NCBI GenBank assembly: GCA_031580945.1
Contig: JAVLBT010000168.1
Coordinates: 1 to 6,312, forward strand
Direction: 5' to 3'
Length of the DNA: 6,312 nt
Origin: Gracilimonas sp031580945
Lineage (GTDB): Bacteria; Bacteroidota; Rhodothermia; Balneolales; Balneolaceae
Shown here: one piece after another, positions 1 to 5,924 of the stretch
How the letters are laid out: every line of letters begins with the position of its first letter
Position numbering within the stretch: position 1 is the stretch's first letter
The notes under the pieces: generated by a model
Databases searched by the model: none
Seen by the model: the letters and a program-made list of their open reading frames with translations, nothing else
What the model was told of the DNA's origin: nothing
Made by a program: the position numbers and the translations under genes

Positions 1-2
1 TA

Positions 3-128
3 TCCGATCACTTCGGAGACCAAACCGAAATGTGGCTGAATGGACAATACCGTTGGTTATATCAGGACTCCACAGCATTATTTCAAGAATCTGATATAAG
101 AACCATGCGATTGGCGCCGGGAGAGTGA
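3..128 (+). CDS. C-terminal fragment of an unrecognised protein
   Basis: Reading frame 3 is open from the left edge to a TGA at 126-128 and gives the last 41 residues of a protein that begins outside the window. The fragment starts SDHFGDQTEMWLNG and ends MRLAPGE. It is rich in aromatic and polar residues (WLNGQYRWLY), as in the edge strands of beta-sandwich or jelly-roll enzymes such as polysaccharide lyases and LamG-like domains, but this resemblance is loose and I do not recognise the family. The other two forward frames hit stops within about 95 bases, and the codon use of this frame is natural. No strong terminator follows; there is only a weak stem (157-173) running into a T-rich stretch. 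It could be a chance open frame, since only 126 bases are visible. Confidence 0.5.
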   Translation, partial: SDHFGDQTEMWLNGQYRWLYQDSTALFQESDIRTMRLAPGE

Positions 129-454
129 AGAACTTCCAACATCCAGTAATGAACTTAGAAGTAGGAAACTTTTTTAATAATTGCTCTTAACGCTTTTTTT
201 TTGAAGAGAATTTAATTACAACTCCCACCGGAACCCATCCTTGTTCCTTCCCTAATCCCGACAAACCTGTCGGGACCAAGGAAGGAGACCCTCTGGGAAA
301 TATTTTACTAAGTTCTGTTATCTAAAAACGTAATACATTCATTCCATCAAATTTGTACTACCAACTCAAACTTCATCCAACGCGTCCTCTTTCCTTGCGG
401 CAGGGCCAAGGTTTATAAATCATTACAGACGAGCCGGAGGAAAAGAGACAGAGA
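129..454. other. Long intergenic region upstream of the M16 gene
   Basis: No convincing gene is visible here on either strand. The stretch holds a weak stem (157-162 with 168-173) followed by T residues, a run of nine T at 194-202, the strong interrupted hairpin at 245-286, and a small inverted repeat CCTTG/CAAGG (393-397 and 407-411). A GGAGG at 436-440 lies 14 bases before the ATG at 455. The promoter of the M16 gene should lie here. I could not find a clean Bacteroidota-type -33/-7 pair; the nearest is CAAATTTG around 347-354, which departs from TAnnTTTG at the first base. The length and hairpins suggest a long 5' leader or the remains of an intergenic repeat. Confidence 0.5.
245..286. repeat. 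Interrupted inverted repeat (hairpin)
   Basis: Two nested perfect stems share one axis. The inner stem is TCCCGACA (256-263) pairing with TGTCGGGA (268-275) around the loop AACC. The outer stem is TCCTTCC (245-251) pairing with GGAAGGA (280-286). They are separated by a symmetrical 4+4 base internal loop (CTAA and CCAA). All 15 pairs are Watson-Crick. No T-run follows on the + strand, so it is not a standard rho-independent terminator. It could be an intergenic palindromic repeat of REP type, a structured leader, or a transcription or mRNA-stability element between the partial upstream gene and the M16 gene. The pairing is seen directly; the role is unknown. Confidence 0.7.
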
Positions 455-547
455 ATGGGTCCTGTTTGCCAGGCTGCAAAACATTTACAAACCCATACCC
501 TTTGCACGCTTATATTCAGCAAAATCTTAAACACCCATTCATTATGA
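455..547 (+). CDS. Possible 30-codon leader ORF overlapping the M16 start
   Basis: ATG at 455 opens a frame of 30 codons that ends with TGA at 545-547. That stop overlaps the ATG of the M16 peptidase at 544-546 in an ATGA arrangement, the usual geometry of translational coupling. A GGAGG (436-440) lies upstream, but its 14-base spacing is longer than ideal. The predicted peptide begins MGPVCQAAKH and has no recognisable motif, signal peptide or membrane segment. Its frame differs from that of the M16 gene. It may be a regulatory leader peptide that feeds ribosomes onto the M16 start, which has no Shine-Dalgarno sequence of its own, or it may be chance. I regard chance as at least as likely. 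Confidence 0.25.
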   Translation: MGPVCQAAKHLQTHTLCTLIFSKILNTHSL

Positions 548-3381
548 TTTCACGCATTTTTCCTTTCCTTACTTCCCTTTTGATAGGGACTTTTTTAATC
601 ACATCCTGTTCGCAACACAAAACCGAGTTCTCGGTGGATTATGAGAAGTTTACCCTTGATAACGGCCTTGAAGTCATCTTCCATAAAGATAATTCTGATC
701 CCGTAACGGCCGTTGCATTGACTTTCCATGTAGGCTCGGCCAGGGAAATTGAAGGAAGAACAGGTTTTGCCCATCTATTTGAGCATCTGTTGTTTCTTGA
801 GTCAGAAAATCTTGGGCGGGGTGGTTTGGATGCCATGAGTTCGCGCATTGGAGGTTCAGGAGCCAACGGTTCCACGAGCCGGGATCGTACAAACTATTTC
901 CAAACCGTACCGAATGATGCCCTCGAAAAAATGATCTGGGCGGAAGCCGACAAGCTTGGCTTTTTTATAAATACAGTCACAGAATCGGTGTTGGCAAAAG
1001 AAAAACAGGTGGTTAAAAATGAAAAACGTCAGGGAGTGGATAATCAGCCATATGGACATGCAAATTATGTGGTAGATAAGAACCTATACCCTGAAGGTCA
1101 CCCATACAGCTGGCAGGTGATCGGATCACTTGAAGATCTACAGAATGCAACCCTTCAGGATGTCAAAAATTTTTATAACAAGTGGTATGTCTCGAATAAT
1201 GCCACATTGGTTATTGCGGGTGATTTTGATTCGGCCCAGGCAAAGAAATGGGCCAAAAAATATTTTGATGAAATTCCGCGTGGTGATGAGATCGAACCAC
1301 TTGAGGATCAACCTGCTGAGTTGAATCAAACCAAGAAACGATATTATGAAGACAACTTCGCCCGACTGCCGGAACTCCGCATGGTATGGCCCGGCGTTGA
1401 CCTTTATCATGATGATGCCTACGCTCTCGATATTCTTACTCAGCTTCTTTCGGATGGTAAAAAGGCCCCGCTTTATCAGGTACTGGTCGAAGACAAGGAA
1501 TTAACTTCAAATGTATTCATGAGAAGTAGAAATTCAGAGATCGCTGGTGAAATTTTGTTTATTACCCGGGCTTTTCCAGGCACTAACCTGAACGACGTAG
1601 AAGAAGCAGTACAAACAGCATTTGCACAATTTGAAGAAGAGGGTTTTAGCGAAGATGACCTGAACCGTATCAAAGCCGGTATCGAAACTGATTTTTATAA
1701 TGGACTTTCAAGTGTACTTGGAAAAGCATTTCAGCTTGCTCAATACAATATTTTCGCTGATGATCCGGGCTACATCAATGAAGATATCCAAAAAACCCTG
1801 GCGGTTACTAAAGAAGATGTTATCCGCGTGTATGAAAAATACATTAAAGACCGCCCTCTGGTGGCCACAAGTTTTGTTCCACAGGGACAAACCGATCTGA
1901 TCTTAGAAGGATCCGAAGAAGCTGAAGTGGTGGAAGAAGAGATCGTTGCCAATGCTGAAGGTGAGCAATTTGAAATTCCTGAAGAAAAGGAATACGAACG
2001 CACCCCTTCCAGTTTCGATCGTTCAGTTGAACCGCCTTATGGTGAAACTCCGACCCCGGCTATTCCAGAAGTCTGGGAAACAGCGTTAGCTAACGGACTT
2101 GAGATCTATGGCATCGAAAATAACGAGCTGCCGCTGGTAGAATTTGAGCTCACCTTAAAGGGTGGATTAATGCTGGAAAATCCCGAAAAAGTAGGCGTCT
2201 CAAACCTGATGGCTGAGCTTATGACCAAAGGAACCGCAAATAAAACACCGGAAGAACTGGAAGAAACGATCGACTTATTAGGTGCCAGCATAAGCGTGAA
2301 TGCCGGTCAGCAATCAATAACTATACGTGGAAATACGCTGGCCAGAAATTATGAAGAAACTATGTCGCTGGTTGAGGAGATCATGATGGAACCCCGCTGG
2401 GATGAACGCGAATTTGATTTAGCTAAGCAAAGTACTCTTAGTAAGATTGCTCAACAAAGCGCAAACCCAAATAGCATTGCCACAAACACTTTCAATAAAC
2501 TGTTATATGGACAAGATCACATTCTCTCCTATAACCCTATCGGAACTACAAAAACCGTAGAAAATATCACCTTGGAAGATTTAAAAGCATACTATGAAAA
2601 CCATTTTTCTCCTTCAGTTGCCTATATGCATGTGGTTGGCGCCCTGGATAAAGAAAAAGTTGTAGCCTCGCTTAATGGACTCAGTGAGCGCTGGGAGAAT
2701 AAAGCCGTTGAGATCCCTGATTTTGACCTTCCGGAACCCCCAGAATCATCAACGGTATATTTCTATGACGTGCCCGATGCCAAACAGTCGGTCCTTCGGT
2801 TCGGTTATTTAGCGCTTCCTGAAACACACCCGGATTTTTACAAGGCCAACATCATGAATTATAAGCTGGGCGGCGGTGGATTTGCGTCCCGCCTGACCCA
2901 AGAGCTCCGTGAAGGCAAGGGATACACTTATGGTATCCGTTCAGGCTTCTCAGGCTCGGATATTGCCGGTCCCTTTACGATCTCCAGTGGCGTTCGAACC
3001 AATGTCACGTATGAATCGGCAAACCTGGTAAAACAGATCCTTGAAGAATATCCATCTACATTTACGGATGAAGACCTGGAAAACACAAAAAGCTATCTCA
3101 TAAAAAGCTCAGCCCGACAGTTTGAAACATCTTCAGCCAAATTAAATATGCTTGAAAATATAAGTGCTTATGGCTGGTCACCGGACTATGTCAAAGAACG
3201 ACAAGAAACAGTTCAAAACATAACCAAACAAGAAGTTAAGGAGCTGGCTCAAAAGTACGCCGATCCCAACCAGATGATATGGCTTGTAGTGGGAGATGCT
3301 AAAACACAAATGGACCGGCTCGTTCAACTGGGCTTTGGTGATCCGGTAATGGTTAATGAGTATTTTGAGGAGGGAAATTGA
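544..3381 (+). CDS. Two-unit M16 family zinc peptidase, lipoprotein
   Basis: This is a 945-residue tandem M16 (pitrilysin/insulinase superfamily) metallopeptidase, of the layout seen in PqqL-like and processing-peptidase-like fused proteins, which degrade peptides in a closed chamber. The first unit carries the inverted zinc motif HLFEH at 77-81 (zinc ligands H77 and H81, catalytic E80), with the third ligand E160 in VKNEKRQ, 79 residues later. The second unit begins near residue 510 and is catalytically dead: NLMAE (554-558) sits where HxxEH should be. It keeps the R789/Y796 pair in LREGKGYTY that helps bind substrate in this family. An acidic linker (about 454-508) joins the halves. I chose ATG 544 because it gives a proper lipoprotein signal (hydrophobic stretch, ITSC, Cys22). 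The frame stays open back to a TTG at 466, but that start would bury the signal. The protein is probably anchored to an envelope membrane on the periplasmic side. There is no Shine-Dalgarno sequence at 544. The gene ends 82 bases from the convergent M23 gene. Confidence 0.93.
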   Translation: MISRIFPFLTSLLIGTFLITSCSQHKTEFSVDYEKFTLDNGLEVIFHKDNSDPVTAVALTFHVGSAREIEGRTGFAHLFEHLLFLESENLGRGGLDAMSSRIGGSGANGSTSRDRTNYFQTVPNDALEKMIWAEADKLGFFINTVTESVLAKEKQVVKNEKRQGVDNQPYGHANYVVDKNLYPEGHPYSWQVIGSLEDLQNATLQDVKNFYNKWYVSNNATLVIAGDFDSAQAKKWAKKYFDEIPRGDEIEPLEDQPAELNQTKKRYYEDNFARLPELRMVWPGVDLYHDDAYALDILTQLLSDGKKAPLYQVLVEDKELTSNVFMRSRNSEIAGEILFITRAFPGTNLNDVEEAVQTAFAQFEEEGFSEDDLNRIKAGIETDFYNGLSSVLGKAFQLAQYNIFADDPGYINEDIQKTLAVTKEDVIRVYEKYIKDRPLVATSFVPQGQTDLILEGSEEAEVVEEEIVANAEGEQFEIPEEKEYERTPSSFDRSVEPPYGETPTPAIPEVWETALANGLEIYGIENNELPLVEFELTLKGGLMLENPEKVGVSNLMAELMTKGTANKTPEELEETIDLLGASISVNAGQQSITIRGNTLARNYEETMSLVEEIMMEPRWDEREFDLAKQSTLSKIAQQSANPNSIATNTFNKLLYGQDHILSYNPIGTTKTVENITLEDLKAYYENHFSPSVAYMHVVGALDKEKVVASLNGLSERWENKAVEIPDFDLPEPPESSTVYFYDVPDAKQSVLRFGYLALPETHPDFYKANIMNYKLGGGGFASRLTQELREGKGYTYGIRSGFSGSDIAGPFTISSGVRTNVTYESANLVKQILEEYPSTFTDEDLENTKSYLIKSSARQFETSSAKLNMLENISAYGWSPDYVKERQETVQNITKQEVKELAQKYADPNQMIWLVVGDAKTQMDRLVQLGFGDPVMVNEYFEEGN

Positions 3382-3463
3382 GCGCTCCCAGCTATGTTCA
3401 TACAAATATCAACTGCGGCCCGCTTTGACTAAACTTACATTTTTATCTATTGCCACAAATTGC

Positions 3464-4270
3464 TCAGTATCCTATATAGCTTTGACCTTCTTCTAATAAC
3501 TGAATGCCATTTCTTGTTACGAATTTGACGGGTATGGAGGTAAATCCTCCTCCCCGTTTCGCTTTTTTAACTACAAAATGTAGATGCGGGCCTGTCGAAT
3601 ATCCGGTATTTCCAGAAAAACCGATCACCTGTCCCGTCCTGATTTGTTGTCCTACTTCTACTTTAACCCCGTTTTGCATCAGGTGACTGTAATTAGCGAA
3701 GCTACCATCATCGTGGAGTACGGTGATATAATTGGCCAGTTCCATCATGTCATCCGTTGGTCCGCCCTGATCATACCTCTCCTCTGTTTTTACCACCACT
3801 CCGCCTCTTGCTGCATACACAGATGACCCTTTGGGCATATCGAAATCGATGGAATGCCGGAGATCTCCCTGATGAGAAAAATACCCTCCAAATCCCTGTG
3901 CTACCCTGAATTTTTCACCTTTTGCATAGGGAAGCCGATAAGCAAAGGAATCCTGATGCTTCGCGTCTATATCCCCCATATAATATCGATACTTCGTTCT
4001 AAGGTTCCAGCCTTCTTCTATATTTGAATAGGCTAAACTGACTAACGATCGGTTACTATTTGGGGGTATCACCTCTATCACAGGGAGTTTTTTATTCGGC
4101 GATAAATTCTCAGCTTCCACATCTATTTCTACAGTAACAGGATATATGTTTTTATTTCGCCCAAAAAGCTCTATTCGGTCACTTTCTTCAACACGATATA
4201 TTTCTACACTCCCTTCATCCTGAGCAGGCACCATAAATACGAGAAACAAAATCCACCAAATTGACTTCAT
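3464..4270 (-). CDS. M23 (LytM-type) zinc peptidase, secreted
   Basis: This 268-residue protein starts at ATG 4270-4268 and ends at TGA 3466-3464. Residues 1-16 form a signal peptide (hydrophobic core IWWILFLVF, likely cleavage after V-P-A16), so it should act in the periplasm or outside. Residues about 25-115 are a beta-rich N-terminal region. The M23 domain runs from about 122 to 250. Likely zinc ligands are H133 (in FSHQGD), D142 (in HSIDFDMPKG) and H231 in HLHF. H196 (NYSHL) and H229 are the expected catalytic histidines. The first ligand is nine residues before the Asp rather than four, as in the M23 subgroup with SHxG...DFxMPxGTPV, so activity is expected. M23 enzymes usually cut peptidoglycan cross-bridges or peptide stems, and some cut other Gly-rich peptides. 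It is divergent from the sigma-factor gene across 59 bp and convergent with the M16 gene. No terminator is evident in the 82 bp between the two peptidase genes. Confidence 0.92.
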   Translation of the reverse strand: MKSIWWILFLVFMVPAQDEGSVEIYRVEESDRIELFGRNKNIYPVTVEIDVEAENLSPNKKLPVIEVIPPNSNRSLVSLAYSNIEEGWNLRTKYRYYMGDIDAKHQDSFAYRLPYAKGEKFRVAQGFGGYFSHQGDLRHSIDFDMPKGSSVYAARGGVVVKTEERYDQGGPTDDMMELANYITVLHDDGSFANYSHLMQNGVKVEVGQQIRTGQVIGFSGNTGYSTGPHLHFVVKKAKRGGGFTSIPVKFVTRNGIQLLEEGQSYIGY

Positions 4271-4299
4271 ATATAATTCCTGATGTCTTTCTTTAGTAT

Positions 4300-4314
4300 T
4301 TTCATGAAATTCAT
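4300..4314. promoter_or_regulatory. Overlapping palindromes between the M23 and sigma genes
   Basis: In the 59-bp gap between two divergent start codons, TTTCATGAAA (4300-4309) is a perfect 10-bp palindrome. It overlaps a second one, ATGAA-A-TTCAT (4304-4314). Both divergent promoters must lie in or near this gap, so a dyad here could be an operator. The region is very AT-rich, which makes short palindromes likely by chance. I see no clear -33/-7 boxes on either strand. Confidence 0.25.
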
Positions 4315-4329
4315 AATTAAAAAATTGTG

Positions 4330-4935
4330 ATGGACCTGTTACTCATTCATTTGTTACTAATTTTAGGTGCTTCTTTAAACGAGGAGTCTGAAGAAGCACA
4401 ACTATACCTAAAAATAAAGAATGGGGATCAAAATGCTTTCAAAAAATTTTTTGATAAGCACCATCAAGAATTATATCGATTCTTGATGTCTAAGGGAGTA
4501 GCAAAAGCATCTGCTGAGGATCTTATCCAAAAAGCGTTTATCTATATCTGGGAACACCGGACAGATATTGAGCAACAAAAATCGCTTCGTGCTTATTTAT
4601 TCCGAATTGCATATACCCGAATGCTGAATTTATTCCGTGATCATGAAAAGATGGACCAAAATAAAGAAGTACGGGATTTAGAAGAACCGGCTTCGGTATC
4701 AGATACGGATGAAGACCTGCATAATGCAGAACTGAAGGAGATCCTTGAAGCTGCTATATCTGCGATGCCGGAAAAAAGGCAAAATGTATTCAGGCTCTGT
4801 TTTCTTCAGGAATTCACCTATAAAGAAGCTGCTGAATTTTTAGAGGTCTCCGTTAAAACAATTGAAAATCACATGACCCTTGCTCTTAAAGATCTACGAG
4901 CCTCACTTTCTAAAACTGCGAAAGATTATTTATAA
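4330..4935 (+). CDS. ECF sigma factor, FecI-like (Bacteroidota type)
   Basis: This 201-residue protein is an RNA polymerase sigma-70 family factor of the extracytoplasmic-function class, which directs polymerase to a dedicated set of promoters. Region 2 spans about 36-106, with the core-binding and -10-recognition part in AEDLIQKAFIYIWEHR (62-77) and LRAYLFRIAYTRMLNLFRDH (86-105). An acidic linker (about 107-136) follows. Region 4 spans about 138-192, with the helix-turn-helix TYKEAAEFLEVSVKTIENHM (163-182) for -35 recognition; its SVKTIENHM and ALKDLR signature is typical of FecI-like factors in Bacteroidota. ATG 4330 directly follows an in-frame GTG at 4327, and no other ATG lies ahead of region 2. 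The N-terminus (residues 2-13, LLLIHLLLIL) is unusually hydrophobic for a sigma factor, so a start at TTG 4351 is possible. No anti-sigma gene is adjacent. The next gene is a lipoprotein with an ECF-like promoter five bases past this stop. Confidence 0.92.
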   Translation: MDLLLIHLLLILGASLNEESEEAQLYLKIKNGDQNAFKKFFDKHHQELYRFLMSKGVAKASAEDLIQKAFIYIWEHRTDIEQQKSLRAYLFRIAYTRMLNLFRDHEKMDQNKEVRDLEEPASVSDTDEDLHNAELKEILEAAISAMPEKRQNVFRLCFLQEFTYKEAAEFLEVSVKTIENHMTLALKDLRASLSKTAKDYL

Positions 4936-4940
4936 TTCTT

Positions 4941-4978
4941 TTAGGGGTACTGCTTTTCCAAAGTGTAATAAAGGTGAA
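4941..4978 (+). promoter_or_regulatory. Predicted ECF-type promoter, copy A
   Basis: TTAGGGGTAC (4941-4950) is followed, after 12 bases, by GTGTAATA (4963-4970) and then by GTGAA (4974-4978). The same pattern with identical spacing stands before the next lipoprotein gene. The first box resembles the GGAAC-type -35 element of ECF sigma factors, and GTGTAATA would be the -10. The second box ends 61 bases before the ATG at 5032, which leaves a leader of about 50-60 bases. The element starts five bases after the sigma-factor stop, so the lipoprotein can be expressed apart from the sigma gene. No terminator is seen between them, so read-through is also possible. Confidence 0.65.
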
Positions 4979-5031
4979 ACAAAAGCAGCTCATCGCTGTT
5001 AAAAAAATTAAAACCAAGAAATCATATCACC

Positions 5032-5745
5032 ATGTATTCACACAAATTATTTACCCCTCTAATAGTTTTTGTATCCCTACTTTTAGTCACAACCGGCTGT
5101 GATTTAGCTAATTCTGACAGTGACCTCCCAAAAGATGTGGCTGTATCTATGCAGATCGAATCTACGGCCACAACCCAAGCAAAGTTCAAAGCACAATCTG
5201 TTGACTCACTTACAGAGATCAAATTTGTAGTTGAAGAACTCGAGCTTGAAAGTGCAACCGAAGATTCAATGGATTTTGAAGTTGAAAATCTTATCGTGAA
5301 TCTGCCTTTGGATGGAAGCAGAATACAACTGACCTCACAACCAATATCTGCCGGTTTCTACGATGAATTTGAGCTCGAAATCGAACACGATGATGATGCT
5401 CAGGTTTTTGAAGATCCAGACTTTTATGATGGTGACAAGCGTTTCTCTATTGTAATTAAAGGTATCTATAATGGTGAAGAATTCATGTTCAGAACCGAAG
5501 AAGACTTCGAAATTGAACTTGAATTAAATCCAGCACTTGAAATAGCAGGCAATACTGGCTCAGCCCAGGTAGCTATCAATATTGACACTTCTGCATGGTT
5601 CCTCGATTCGCAAGGAAACCCACTGGACCCAACAGATCCGGCAAATTATGAAGCTATTAATGAAAACATCGAAGAATCATTTGATGCAGAAGCTGAAGAA
5701 GATGATGATGATGATGACGAAGAAGACGATGATGATGACGATTAA
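5032..5745 (+). CDS. Acidic lipoprotein, DUF4382-like, with poly-Asp tail
   Basis: This 237-residue protein begins with a lipoprotein signal peptide (KLFTPLIVFVSLLLVTTGC, lipobox TTGC, lipidated Cys23), so it is probably held in the outer membrane. Residues about 36-120 resemble the DUF4382 beta-sandwich: alternating beta segments, VEELELES (67-74), then LPLDGS and the short motif ISAGFYDEFELEIE (105-118), where the family usually has a 'paGtYt' turn. A second beta-rich part (about 136-190) ends in INIDTSAWF, followed by NPLDPTDPANYEAINENIEESF (196-217). The last 14 residues are D6-E2-D6 (224-237), a tail that could bind Ca2+ or other cations or act as a highly charged surface. The function is unknown; the DUF4382 match is from pattern and not from a search. 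ATG 5032 has no Shine-Dalgarno sequence but sits directly before the signal peptide. The gene has its own ECF-like promoter upstream and a strong terminator 24 bases after its stop. Confidence 0.88.
   Translation: MYSHKLFTPLIVFVSLLLVTTGCDLANSDSDLPKDVAVSMQIESTATTQAKFKAQSVDSLTEIKFVVEELELESATEDSMDFEVENLIVNLPLDGSRIQLTSQPISAGFYDEFELEIEHDDDAQVFEDPDFYDGDKRFSIVIKGIYNGEEFMFRTEEDFEIELELNPALEIAGNTGSAQVAINIDTSAWFLDSQGNPLDPTDPANYEAINENIEESFDAEAEEDDDDDDEEDDDDDD
5701..5742 (+). repeat. GAY/GAA codon run encoding the Asp/Glu tail
   Basis: Fourteen consecutive codons are GAT, GAC or GAA: five GAT and a GAC, two GAA, then GAC, three GAT, GAC, GAT. The near-perfect GAT trinucleotide repeat (5701-5715) makes this a place where tail length could change in whole codons by slippage without breaking the frame. 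Interruptions by GAC and GAA reduce this tendency. TAA follows at once at 5743. Confidence 0.8.
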
Positions 5746-5769
5746 TCCTAATAACTAATAAGACCCATT

Positions 5770-5804
5770 AGCCCGTTTGCCTGAATCGCAGACGGGCTTT
5801 TTTT
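5770..5804 (+). terminator. Rho-independent terminator after the lipoprotein gene
   Basis: AGCCCGTTTGC (5770-5780) pairs with GCAGACGGGCT (5788-5798) across a seven-base loop, giving an 11-bp GC-rich stem with a single T-G wobble. Seven T residues (5798-5804) follow. It lies 24 bases after the TAA of the first lipoprotein gene, so it ends that transcript and isolates the next lipoprotein gene, which has its own promoter downstream. Confidence 0.93.
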
Positions 5805-5865
5805 GTGTTATTACATATATCTTTAATACCATTACTTGTATTTTTAAAAATATTTCTATCACCTG

Positions 5866-5903
5866 TTAGGGGAACATTGAACTTCATGTGTAATAGTAGT
5901 GAA
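5866..5903 (+). promoter_or_regulatory. Predicted ECF-type promoter, copy B
   Basis: TTAGGGGAAC (5866-5875) is followed, after 12 bases, by GTGTAATA (5888-5895) and by GTGAA (5899-5903). It matches copy A at 23 of 38 positions, and nearly all matches fall in the boxes. GGGGAAC is close to the GGAAC core that ECF factors read at -35. The -10 box ends 29 bases before the ATG at 5925. It sits between the terminator and the second lipoprotein gene, exactly where that gene's promoter must be. A 14-bp AT-only palindrome (5839-5852) lies 13 bases upstream and may simply be an AT-rich upstream region. Confidence 0.68.
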
Positions 5904-5924
5904 CACATAATTAACAAACCTCTT

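Noticed and set aside
157..175. Terminator for the partial upstream gene
   Set aside because: The stem has only six pairs, one a wobble, and is AT-rich. It is too weak to call.
160..262. Further copies of the ECF-like promoter (GGAAAC near 164 and CGGAACC near 229) before the M16 gene
   Set aside because: Neither has GTGTAATA or a close relative at the required distance, so they do not match the two-box pattern.
466..543. Extended M16 start at TTG 466, adding 26 residues
   Set aside because: It would place a polar 26-residue segment before the lipoprotein signal peptide. ATG 544 gives a standard signal with the lipobox Cys at 22.
1138..1410. 90-codon ORF on the - strand inside the M16 gene
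   Set aside because: It is a shadow of the strongly supported M16 coding frame and shows no motif of its own. The other short antisense and alternate-frame ORFs in the window are the same.
3584..3826. 80-codon ORF on the + strand opposite the M23 gene
   Set aside because: It lies over the catalytic part of the M23 domain, whose motifs are clear on the - strand.
4984..5000. Small inverted repeat CAGC/GCTG in the leader of the first lipoprotein gene
   Set aside because: The stem has only about four pairs and no T-run follows, so it is within chance expectation.
5839..5852. 14-bp perfect palindrome TATTTTTAAAAATA upstream of promoter copy B
   Set aside because: It is made only of A and T in a very AT-rich gap and has no counterpart before copy A, so chance or a generic AT-rich upstream region is enough.
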